A stretch of 45,574 nt of DNA, from assembly GCA_001313365.1 (NCBI GenBank), contig BBFS01000033.1:1-45574 (forward strand), given 5' to 3'. The DNA comes from Paenarthrobacter nitroguajacolicus JCM 14115 (GTDB lineage: Bacteria; Actinomycetota; Actinomycetes; Actinomycetales; Micrococcaceae). Below are positions 32,047-41,247 of this stretch, in pieces. The position numbers and the translations under genes are program-made. Positions within the stretch are counted from its first letter, which is position 1. Each line of letters opens with the position of its first letter. The notes beneath the pieces are model-generated. The model did not search any database. It worked only from the letters and a program-made list of their open reading frames with translations, and was not told where the DNA came from.

Positions 32047-32984
32047 CTACTGGCTCTGCACCGCGTTGAGTATCCGTTGCTGCGTGACGCGGGCTATGCC
32101 ACCATCCCACGCGGAAACCGCGGGGGGGTACCGAATGGCCAGGTGCTGGAAGGGCGCCTGGCCAAGGACTTCCGCTGCCATCCCTTCATGCTGCATTAGC
32201 AGGGTTTCAGGAATGCTTCGGTGCAGCGACGGACCCAGTATCAGCAGCTGCGGCACCTTCAAGGCCTCCCTGCCTGCAGGGACGCTGAGCCTGAAGCCCC
32301 CGAAGTGCAGTTCCAGGCCGATTTCCTGTGCGTTCGCCCCCCCACGGCAGCGGCCTCAAGGGCAGCAGGATCGGGAAGAGCATCAACGTCGGGGGGCAGA
32401 AATCAACACATCGAAAGCCTCCACCACACCCGCTTCCGTGCGGTAGGCAGTGACTGCCCCCCCGGCGAACCCGTGACCCGACACCAGTTCAATCCCCCCC
32501 AGGGCATGTTCTCCCGAAGCCTGGCAGTCAGCACGGCCGGATCCCAAGGCTCCTGAAGCGGTTCTGCGGGTCCCATAAATTCGGGAGTACATCCCGCCGC
32601 GGCCAACATCCCGGATGTGAAGGTCCCCCCCAGCCTCAAGTCGGCCGAGGCGGCGTGCAGCACACTGCCATAAATCACGACGGCGGGACTCACCTGGGGT
32701 GCACCCGTCGTCACACCGGCATCGGTCGCCACCAATGCATCGGTCGCCACCAATGCATCGTGCAGCTGGCCGCCGGCTCCTTCCACAACCCAAGGAATTC
32801 CTGCGGCTTTGAGAAATGCCACCAGGGGATAACTCGCGGATGCGTCAGGAAGTGTCTGCAGGGCAACTACTCCGTTCCCCACCGTCGCAGCCCCGGCCTC
32901 CTGCAGATCCCTGCGCAACTTCCTGCTGAGCCACGGACGGGCCGCGGGAGTTGGGACGGGGGGGACCAAAGGTATTGACCTCAT
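32047..32984 (-). CDS. T7SS-locus protein of unknown function, distal gene
   Basis: About 312 residues. It opens MRSIPLVPPVPTPAARPWLS and is rich in alanine, leucine and proline; segments such as FLKAAGIPWVVEGAGGQLHD, VSPAVVIYGSVLHAASADLR and KVPQLLILGPSLHRSIPETL alternate hydrophobic strands and helices in a way that suggests a Rossmann-like soluble fold. No motif I can name. Its ATG overlaps the stop of the gene before it (ATGA). Breaks near 32485, 32440, 32390 and 32260. TDALVATDALVATD in the middle comes from an 18-bp tandem repeat. Always-in-operon position after EccC suggests a secretion accessory, chaperone or regulator role, which is inference. Confidence 0.65.
32721..32756. repeat. 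18-bp tandem duplication inside a coding sequence
   Basis: ATCGGTCGCCACCAATGC occurs twice in a row, adding six residues in frame (ATDALV repeated) to the unknown protein encoded on the minus strand. It could be a natural slippage duplication. Confidence 0.85.
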
Positions 32985-33367
32985 GCTCCCCATTCCGCGT
33001 TGATGACCTCATTTGACTGCGGATCAATCAGGAGTCCTTTGGTACCGATTACCGTAATCATCAGAAGGGCTCGCACGGCTTCGGCATTGTCCTTGTCATA
33101 GGGGGCAGTTGACCTCGGACACCCAGGCGTCACCGCCAAGCTGGTGGGCCACCTCCGCACCGAAGATCCGGCGCACTTCAGGGTTCGGCACCCGGGTGGG
33201 AACGCTGACAAGCCCCCCCAGGTCCTCCCCCCCGCCAGGTTCACCACAAGGTTCTCTGAGCCCTCCACGGCGTTGAGTTGGAACTTGTTCTCGAACTGCT
33301 CGCAGGCATAGGCAAAGCGGCCTTCGCGAGGGTCCTGATCGCAAATCAGGTGAAAGTCATAGCTCAT
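32981..33367 (-). CDS. T7SS-locus protein of unknown function, second after EccC
   Basis: About 129 residues, opening MSYDFHLICDQDPREGRFAY and ending SNEVINAEWGA. After one break near 33220 (seven C), the middle reads GLVSVPTRVPNPEVRRIFGA, followed by VSEVNCPYDKDNAEAVRALL. No signal peptide, membrane helix or known motif; a small soluble alpha/beta protein. ATG 33367 was chosen over ATG 33382 because the repaired EccC runs through to 33357 and overlaps it by 11 bases. Its stop overlaps the next start (ATGA). Position suggests a partner of EccC or of the substrates, but this is inference. Confidence 0.65.
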   Translation of the reverse strand: MSYDFHLICDQDPREGRFAYACEQFENKFQLNAVEGSENLVVNLAGGRTWGGLSAFPPGCRTLKCAGSSVRRWPTSLAVTPGCPRSTAPYDKDNAEAVRALLMITVIGTKGLLIDPQSNEVINAEWGA

Positions 33368-36300
33368 GGTGGACAACCTCATGATCGTGGTGGAAGGTCT
33401 GAACCGTCACAGGCGGACGGCTGGCGCGAAGGATCCTTGCCCTCCCCGTCGGAAGCGGGACGGGGCGCTCACCGTTCGCGATCACTCCTTCTGAACGGTC
33501 TCCCGAGAACATGACAACAGGAGCGCCAGCGGCTCGAAGACTTGCGATGAAGGATCGTGCATCATCATGCCGCTACCCGTAGTCCGGCTGGTGACCATGG
33601 CGAAAAGCCCAATATCGGCCCCCCCTGAAGGCAGGTAGCTTGCGAGCGCACGCAGCGGCTGGTTTCCCGTTGCGGCCAGAATGTCGTAGTCATCCACCAA
33701 CAGGACAATCCTTGGCGTTTGGACTGGTGGGCTGCCCCCCCATCGCCCAACCGGTCCCGCGCCTGGCCGGCAACGAACTCGGCCAACTGGGCCGCTCTTT
33801 GCCCATTGGAGGCATACTCCCCCAGATACGCCTCGGGGGATGAAGTCCTGCAGCTGTAGGCGTGGGTCGAACACCGCGAAGGCCAGCTCACCTGGTTCGT
33901 GCGATGCCATCAACTGGGAGGCCGCCGTCCGCAGCAAGTTGGTACGGCCTGTTTCGGGATCGCCCACCACCACTGCTCCCCTGTCCGCGCCGAACAGATC
34001 AAGGTTCTCGGTGCCGGCGTCGTGCTCCCGGATACCCAGCGCAATGCTGCCGCGGACCGGACGGTGGTCCGGCGAAAGCCGCGTCAGTGTAGGCAGGACG
34101 CGAACTGGCGGTGCCGTTGAGGCGTTGTACTGGCGCAGGACGGCGCTGAGCTCGGCTAGTTCCTGTCCGGCATTGTCCCGATCCGAGGTTGTGGACAACG
34201 ACGGTAGGGAGAAATGCCCAATCGTCTTGTCCATTGTCAGGGCCCGCCCTGGCCGGTTTGCCCCCCGAGTGTTGTTGCGAGGCGACGATCGAGCGAATCG
34301 GCGGGGGTCGGCGATGTGCAGCTCGATCCTGGTTCCCAGAAGCGACTGACGGGACATCCGGACCTCCGACCAACCGCGCAGGCTGACCACCACGTGCACG
34401 CCCAGGGTGCTGCCGCGTGTCATGACGTCGTGCACCGCTTCTTCCAGTTCAGGGAATTCGGAGGTCAGGCTTCCGAAGCCGTCAATGAAAAGGAAGCGTC
34501 GGTGCATGCCAGTTCACTGAGCCCACCGCGGGACCGGAGCGCACGCATCGCTTGAAGGGAATCCAGCTTGTGCTGATCGAACACGGCTTGCCGGATGTTC
34601 AACAGGCCCTGGACTTCTTCAATGGTTCTCCGGAGCAGTTCCCGGTTGCCACGGCCGGCCACACCGCTGCAGTGCGGGAGCCCCGCCAGCCCGGCGAGCG
34701 CATTTCCGAGCAGGTCCACCGCGTAGATGTTGACGTCCTCCACCCCATGGCTCAGAGCCAGCGATGCTGCGATGGTGCGGAGCGCTGTGGATTTCCCACT
34801 CTGTGGCGCACCGATGATGGCGAGGTTCCCGCCCCGGGCGGATAAATCCAGGTGCCATGGCCCTTGCCATTGCCGGGCAGGGTCGTCCAGGATTCCGACG
34901 GCGGGGGCTCAGGTACTGCGGTTGGGCGAGTCTGGGGCCTGTGGAGGTGAGGTCGAGTGCTGCGCCGGTCCCCCCCGCCAGTGACACGGCTACGGGTAAG
35001 GGCGGAAGCCACACGGGTTGCGTTAATCGCGGCTGCGCAGCGGCAAAACCCACGACGGCGGAGAGGATAGTTGCGCTTTCTGCTTCGTCTGAGAGGCGCT
35101 TGCTTTCCAACGCACCGCTTCTCGCGGAGGCGAAATCCGGCGTTAAGGCGAAATCCGGCACTTCGGTGGCCGAATCCGCTGCCAGGCGGAAGGACTGCAC
35201 GGGGACAGACTCCGCAACTGTACTTACGGCGTCGTCATCCGGTGAAGGCAACGCACCCGAAACGTAGGCCGCACGGAATCGTTTGAACACCGTGGTGTCT
35301 ACTTTCAGGATGCCGTGACCGGGGGTGCTGGGCAGGTGGTAGGCATCGGGGGACATCGATGATGGTCCGGCTTTCGCTCTCCGAATTGGTGTGGAGGGCA
35401 ATGCGGTAGGCCAGGTAGGTATCGAGCCGCGGAGCATCCCTTGCTCCACTTTCTGCGACGCCAGGAGCAGGTGGATGCCGATGGAACGGCCGATCCTGCC
35501 GATGGACAACAGGAGATCTATGAAGTCTGCGCGGGCGGTCAGCAGCTCCCCCGAACTCATCAATGCACACGAACAAGTAGGGCAGCGGTTCGGCGAGTGC
35601 CGGGTTGTCCGGGTTCCTGTTGCGGGCGCTCCGATAATCGTTGATGTGGGCGAAGTCGCCGCCGTTCTTCAACAACTCCTGACGGCGTTTAACCTCTCCC
35701 GCCAGGCTGGAGTAAATTCTGTCCACCAGGCTGGCGTCGCTGACCAGGTTGGTGACCAACCCCGAAACATGCGGCGCGGCTTCGAACGGAGCGAACGTCG
35801 CTCCACCTTTGTAGTCGACCAGGACCATGCTGAGGTCCTCAGGCGAATGCGTGGCAATCAGCGACAGGACAATGGTTCGCAGGAGCTCGGACTTACCCGA
35901 CCCCCCCGTTGCGCCCACGCATAGCCCGTGGGGGGGACCCATGCCTTGCTGGGCGGGTTCTTTCAGGTCGAGGTGGACGGGTGTTCCGTCCTCGTCTTCT
36001 CCGATGGCAACCCTCAGGAAATCCGAGCCGCGTTGGCTCTTCCACAACCGGAGCATGGCCTCGGCCGTGTACTCGGTGAGGCCCAGGCTTCGGCGTAGCT
36101 GCGCGAAGACTTGTGCTCCCCGAATTCGTGGGACAACTCTGAAAGACGCAACGGCGCCAAGGCCCGGGCTACGGACTCGGCGACCACCGGAGGCACGTCA
36201 TCAGCGACGCCCCGCATGGTTTGGCCGGTTGCCGTGGCTTCCAGCGTCAAGGCGTCAGGAGAGACCGTCAGGCGGAGGTCAACCCGTTCCGGCTCCTGTT

Positions 36301-37352
36301 GCTGCTCAGCCAGAACATGTATCCGGGTCACCGCGAGCCGGGACAATGGAAGGTCAGCGGGCAACCCGGGCAGCGCCACAGCGTTTTGCCCTGGCAGGTC
36401 CGTGATAATTATCAGTCGCGGAAGGGCATCTGCGGGGACCTGTTGAAAGTTACGGGCGGCGCTGTTCACTGCGGCGAGCCGGGCACCCATGGAGTTTTCC
36501 AACAGGCTAGCCAGTTCGGTCAGGGAATCAGCCTCCGCAGTGTTCCGCGCTCCTGCAGGTGCGGCAGCCATTTGGCCCACTCCCAGTCCTCCAGCTCGGC
36601 ACCGGTAGCAACAATCGCAAGCTCGACGTCCTCGGGAGATTGCGCCGACGTGAGCTGGCAGAGCAGGCTGCGGCACACCATCAGTGCCGTTTCCCGATCC
36701 CCCCACGATTGAGACGTCAGACACTGCACCCAGCGCAGAGTCAGCGGCATATCCGGGTTGCTCCCAAAACGTTGGCGGAGCTGCTCAGCTTCAGAGAGCA
36801 TGAAGGCATCCGGGCGTTCAACGGCGTCGCCGCTGTCCTGGATCGTGATGGGCCTTCGCGGAACGCTGCCGGTTCCCAAACGGGTGACCAGGAAGTCAGG
36901 GCTGGTCCGGCGGCGTTCCCAGAGCCGGTGGGGATCGTTGACCACGCTTTGCACCAAGCGATTCACCGGCGGATGGGCCGCATTTGCGCCAGCCGCGCGT
37001 GTTGCTCTTCAGCCTCAAAGTCTGAGCGGCGGCGCCTGAGGTAGTCCATGTACAGACGGCGCTTGGCCGCCCTTTGCCGAGTGGCCTTGCCGCGCTGTGA
37101 GAACATCAGCACCACCGAAGCGAGGACGGTGGCAACCATCATGATCGCGCCGATGCCGGCCAAGGATGATCCCCCGGAAGAGCATCATGACCGTCACCGA
37201 TGTAGCAGCTCCCAGCATCGGCACCAGGGCCAGCAGGTTCATCCCGCCTGCTCCCCCCCGGCCAGCTGCGGCGGGGCGTCCAGCAGTGCAGCTTCGGGTG
37301 CCTTTTCAGGAAGTGTGGTCCGGGCAGGACGATGAACGATCCGTGTGGTCAT
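33357..37352 (-). CDS. eccC: EccC, FtsK/SpoIIIE-type ATPase of type VII secretion
   Basis: Membrane-anchored motor that recognises and drives WXG100-type substrates. About 1,330 residues. N-terminus MTTRIVHRPARTTLPEKAPE, then two membrane helices (NLLALVPMLGAATSVTVMML; AGIGAIMMVATVLASVVLMF) and a stalk (RRLYMDYLRRRRSDFEAEE). Three ATPase domains follow: Walker A GATGGSGKSE near residue 480 with VLVDYKGGATFAPFE and CIDEF; GAPQSGKST near 850; and a degenerate VVVGDPETGRTNLLRTAASQ near 1130. It ends, after a repair near 33510, with VIANGERPVPLPTGRARI. Breaks also near 37250, 37175, 36960, 36540, 36090, 35570, 35370, 34920, 34490, 34260 and 33835. The extra glycine in the first Walker A comes from a run of seven G. 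Same transcript as eccD. Confidence 0.93.
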
Positions 37353-37376
37353 GCGCTCAGGCCCTGTTCGCGGCCA

Positions 37377-38357
37377 TCAAGCCTTGCCGGTGAGTTCCGT
37401 GGCCGCGATCCTGGTTCGGGAGCCCAGACGGCTGAGTTGCAGGCTGCTGCCACTGGCCAGGTGACGGTCGTAGGGCAACATGCCATCGCTCAGCGCTGCC
37501 TCATGGTTCTGCCGGGACCTGACCACTACTGATATCTGGTGACGTCCGGGAATGACTTGCCCAGCGATTCTTGAATCGAAGCGAGTTTGGCTGCCTCCGG
37601 GTTTCCCGGAGGAGAAACCAGCACCACGGCATGCGCGGTTCCCAGCAGCGCGGCTGCGTGTCGGGACAAAGGTGAGGCGCCGCCGTCGACGACTGTTACC
37701 GCCATGAAGCGCGACAGCGTGGACGAGACGTCCGTCCATTCCTGCAAAGCGATGGGCGCGTCCGCCAGAGCGGGAACGTCCGCTCTCCCGGCGGCGAAGA
37801 CCTGGCTGCCGCAGGACGCGGCGTGCTTGACGGCGTCGGGCAACGTACGGACCGATTGTGTACGGAATTGCTGCATGAGCTCGGTCAAAAGGGCGGCCTG
37901 CGAGGACCCGAGGTAGCGCAGGAGGTTTCCGCTGTGATCGGTGGCATCCACGGCGATGACCGGCTCCTGCCGGATGCTGCCCAGCAACTTAGCCAATAAT
38001 GCCGCCACGGTGGTGGTGGCCGCGCCGCCTGCCGTCCCCAAAACTACGATCCGCCGCCCGGTGGTGATAGGGGGGGCTTCAACCGCGGAACTCGCCCGGA
38101 TCAGGCGCTCGGACAACGCCCCCCCTGAGGTCACGGCGTCGGTCACCTCGAAGCGGACGCGTTCCCACCAGGTGTCGCCACTTCTCTTGCGTGATGCGGC
38201 TTGCGGCACAGTTGCGGTGACGGGTGCGGTTTGTGGCGCAGGGGCAGGAGGGGGTCGACGGCGGTACCTCCGCGGTGGTGCCGCCCATCCCGGGAAACCC
38301 GCCCACCGGTGCGGGCGGCTGGCCAATCGGGAATCCTGAACGCGATACTTCAGCCAA
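37377..38357 (-). CDS. Second MinD-like protein in the type VII locus
   Basis: About 326 residues. The start MAEVSRSGFPIGQPPAPVGG uses TTG and overlaps the eccD stop by eight bases. A proline-rich N-terminal part is followed by the P-loop domain: RIVVLGTAGGAATTTVAALL has the place of a Walker A but lacks the usual lysines (G-x-x-x-A-A-T-T-T), then EPVIAVDATDHSGNLLRYLG and VTVVDGGASPLSRHAAALLG. The missing lysine suggests that it binds nucleotide weakly or not at all. A break near 37525 leads to HEAALSDGMLPYDRHLASGS and the end ATELTGKA; another lies near 38250. The eccC ATG is 24 bases further on. A scaffold or regulator of EccC is possible. Confidence 0.8.
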
Positions 38358-39705
38358 AAGTCTGTCCTAGCTGTGTGTAGGCACCGGAAAGTCCGAGCAC
38401 CAAGGGAATCGTGGCGAGCACGCACAGGAGTTCGAGCCGCGAGGCAATGACGCGAAGCCGGGCAGCAGTCTGCTCCCGGACCCTGACCATGCAGGCCACC
38501 AGCACCAGAACTGCCAGCGCTGCCGCGACCACAAGCCAGAGAGGCTGCTTGGATGCCAGGACAAAGACCAAGGTGGCGCCCCAGCAGGCACCAGCCGCTG
38601 CCACGTAGACACCGGCACGTTGTGCAAGCAACGGCAACGCCAGCCCCCCCTGAACGTCAGGGCCCCCCCAACAAAGCCACCGCGAGCAAGACCGCCCAGA
38701 CGGGCCGGTTCTTCGCCGTCGCAACAACCACCACTGCCACGCCGGCTATGACCGCTGCAGCGAGCGTCCAGCCCGTCAGGGTGGCGTGCGCTGCGTGAAC
38801 GGCATCCAGCGTCGTGTTGCGGGTGATCCGTTTGCCTTGGCGTTGATCGTCATCCAAACCGCTAAGGCCTGTCAGTATTGTGGCCAGTCGGGGCGCCACA
38901 CCCAAGGCAAATATGGCCACGATACCTGTGATACCGGCCGAGAGTGGCTGGTCCCGCGTGCTGAAGCCCAGCAATGCCCACAAACCGCCCAAAGTGAGGA
39001 GCAGTCCAGCGCTTGAAAGAAAAGGTATGTATTTGGCCGTCGCGACGCCCGAGGCAGCTAACGCGAGGACCAAGGCGGCGGACAGGAGCAGAGCTCCAGT
39101 CGCGAAAGGCGTCACTATGAAAGATGTGGCCGCAGCAGTCGCCAGCCCGGCGGATACGAGCGCGAGTCCTGCCGGGATGGAACGTGCGCGGCCGGCTATG
39201 GCGCCGAACAACATGAGGCAGCCGCGATCGCGATGCCGATGAGGGCGGCGTCCCTGTTTCCTGTTCCGCGCAGGACCACCACGAACGACGAACTGGCAGC
39301 GGCCATCAACAAACCAGCTACGGTCGAGAGACCTATGGACCTCAGCTTGTCCGCCCACAGTGCCGGGAGCGTTCTGTGGATTCGGCCGTGAAGGAGGGGA
39401 CGTCGTAAACGTCCGGCGCTGACGGAACATCGCGTTCGTCGCGGAGATAGAGCATGGAGCCATCGGAGATGCCTGCTTGGCGTAGCGTCAGTGAGCTTTC
39501 CAAAGTGACACCAACGCTGGTGGTCAGCACCGACGAGGTAAGGAGCGCGGTAGTGATGCCAGCGGATGTTCCGGCACTGGCGGGCTCATTCATCAGGTCC
39601 AGGATCTGGGGGCATTAGCGATGCTATGGGCTCATCGGAAGGGAGCCTCACATCAAGGTGCCGGTGGGCCGCAATAACTGTGACCCGGCTCAAGGCTGTG
39701 CTCAT
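38350..39705 (-). CDS. eccD: EccD, membrane core component of type VII secretion
   Basis: About 451 residues. The N-terminal ubiquitin-like (YukD) domain is VTVIAAHRHLDVRLPSDEPI, then LRQAGISDGSMLYLRDERDV; the rest is about 11 membrane helices (SLTLSTVAGLL-type start, ATAAATSFIVTPFATGALLL, YIPFLSSAGLLLTLGGLWAL, ALAVLVLVACMVRVREQTAA). This domain order is unique to EccD, which lines the membrane channel. Breaks near 39610, 39365, 39215 and 38665. ATG 39705 follows GAAGGAACCCC and overlaps the TGA of the small gene before it (ATGA). The end GAYTQLGQTFG overlaps the MinD-like start. About average length for the family (450-510). Confidence 0.9.
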
Positions 39706-39964
39706 GGGGTTCCTTCGATGAGAGTTGCTGATGCTGAAGGCCCTGCTTGTTTGGCAGCCTGTTCGTTGAGCAGATGCTGGACAAAACTGAAACCAACACA
39801 AATGGCAGCGATGAGGCCGCAATCAGAAGTGATTGCATCAACCGCGCTGTCGCCGTCTTATAGTTGCGTTCATGCGGGTTCTGCCCGAACAACAGTGAAT
39901 CGTCGAGTCTATGCTTCCTTACCCGGGCAGACTCAAGCAGCCGGGAATCGTAATCTTCAGCCAT
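39702..39964 (-). CDS. Small one-helix membrane protein, first gene of the eccD operon
   Basis: About 87 residues. MAEDYDSRLLESARVRKHRL is a charged cytoplasmic N-terminus; a single helix begins at about residue 45. With a base restored near 39810 it reads LIAAICVGFSFVQHLLNEQ and ends QAGPSASATLIEGTP, its TGA overlapping the eccD ATG. The nominal frame ends in unlikely sequence and stops inside eccD. No family name known to me. Coupling to eccD suggests a small subunit of the membrane complex. The gap 39965-40206 to the divergent WXG100 gene must hold promoters both ways; no operator was seen. Confidence 0.65.
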
Positions 39965-40206
39965 GTGCGGCCACCCCCCATCAGGCTCCTGTACGGCGTC
40001 ATAGTGCCATCAACCCTAATCCATGGGTGGGTTTCAGTACGGTCCAGACCTTAGCATCCGGTCTGTGACGGGGGGGCTGTCATAAAAAATTCAGCTCCTT
40101 GTTACTGCATCGACTGGACTTATCATGTCGTATTCGCAATGCTGGTTAAGCTTGTTCCTGTCCTTCGGGGCCGGTACTGACCTTTTATCTTCTACTGGGG
40201 GAACCA

Positions 40207-40544
40207 ATGGCCATCTTTGATATGGGTGCCGAGACACTCGGTAACCTGACCAAACAAACCGACGCATCCCATCAGGACCTCGGCGCTTGGTGCGCCGGTT
40301 CGTGGACGCCGTCACCCCGCTGGAAGGAAAATTCAGCGGCGCCGGCAAAGCCGCGTTCGACGCGTTCAAGAACCGCTCGGACCTGGTCGCCTCCGAACTG
40401 AACACCGCCCTGGCCGGGATCGTCCAAGGCCAGTCCGGAATGAACACCGCCTTCACCCAAGGCGACCTGTCCGCATCGGACAACGCCCGCCGCTCCGAAG
40501 GAGCCGCGAACTTCGACGCCGCACGATTCCAAGGCAGGGCATAA
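40207..40544 (+). CDS. WXG100-like secreted protein, first of the pair
   Basis: About 112 residues, all helix, the size of EsxA/EsxB-type T7SS substrates. MAIFDMGAETLGNLTKQTDA opens it; a missing base near 40284 links to LVRRFVDAVTPLEGKFSGAG. The turn between the two helices carries F-S-G where the family usually has W-x-G, and the second helix is FKNRSDLVASELNTALAGIV. A tail of about 35 residues (TAFTQGDLSASDNARRSEG) follows. GGGGGAACC precedes the ATG. Two bases before the next WXG100-like gene, so the two probably form a heterodimer exported by EccC. Confidence 0.83.
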
Positions 40545-40546
40545 CC

Positions 40547-40852
40547 ATGACCAGCAACCGCATCGCCTACGACACCAACGTCTCCGCCCAGGTCCAGTCC
40601 GACATCCAAGCCCTCGCCGCGCAACTGGAAACCCTCATCGCCGCCCGCCAGTCCGACGTGAACCAGGCCATGGCCGACTTCCGCGCCGACGGCGTCGACG
40701 CCGAATACCAGGCTGTCGAAGCGCGATGGACCTCCGCCGCGGACGAAGTCAAGGCCATCATCGCCCTGGTCCGGACCACCCTGGGCACCAACGACGACAC
40801 CGCTACCACCGCCGCGACCTCTGCCCGCAACGCCGTGCAGAGCATCGGCTAA
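40547..40852 (+). CDS. WXG100-like secreted protein, second of the pair
   Basis: Intact frame of 101 residues, all helix: NVSAQVQSDIQALAAQLETL, then FRADGVDAEYQAVEARWTSA with a tryptophan in the turn (R-W-T-S rather than a strict W-x-G), then ADEVKAIIALVRTTLGTNDD. Typical length of 100. It follows the first WXG-like gene after two bases. No Y-xxx-D/E export tag is obvious; the C-terminus is AATSARNAVQSIG. The family call rests on size, helix-turn-helix layout and context. Confidence 0.83.
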   Translation: MTSNRIAYDTNVSAQVQSDIQALAAQLETLIAARQSDVNQAMADFRADGVDAEYQAVEARWTSAADEVKAIIALVRTTLGTNDDTATTAATSARNAVQSIG

Positions 40853-40869
40853 CCGCAGCCTCTAAAGCT

Positions 40870-41183
40870 ATGGCTGCATGGAATATAGACGTCGCCGCCT
40901 CTTCTTCGACCATCAAGCCACCGCGGCCCAGGTTGAGGGTGTCCAGCCCTCCCTTGAAGGCATGGGCAAGGCCTTGGAACAGGCCGCTGCCGCGCTTCCT
41001 GGAGACGCGGGCGTGGTCCTCGCGGCGCTGAACGATGTGGTGGCTCTCAAACTTGCGCCAGCGGCCACTGAAGTGGTGAGCCGCTCGGAAAACGTCATCA
41101 CCTCGACCGCCCAGGCGCTGAACTTTTACCAACAAGGTGACCTGACCATGCTACGGCTGCTCAACGGAGCGCTGGCCAGGTAG
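40870..41183 (+). CDS. DUF6507-like small T7SS-associated protein
   Basis: About 104 residues, opening MAAWNIDVAASSSTIK; a base restored near 40917 continues ATAAQVEGVQPSLEGMGKAL. The W-x-I-D start and a helical pair (AALNDVVALKLAPAATEVVS, TSTAQALNFYQQGDLTMLRL) resemble the DUF6507 family, short ESX-type proteins encoded next to WXG100 genes and toxins. It lies 17 bases after the second WXG100-like gene and 64 before the effector, and may be the chaperone or partner of that effector's N-terminal domain. Confidence 0.7.
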
Positions 41184-41247
41184 ATCAACACCCCCCCACT
41201 ACTGCGCCCCCATGGCGGTCCCGCGAAACTCGTAAGGGACTAAGAAG

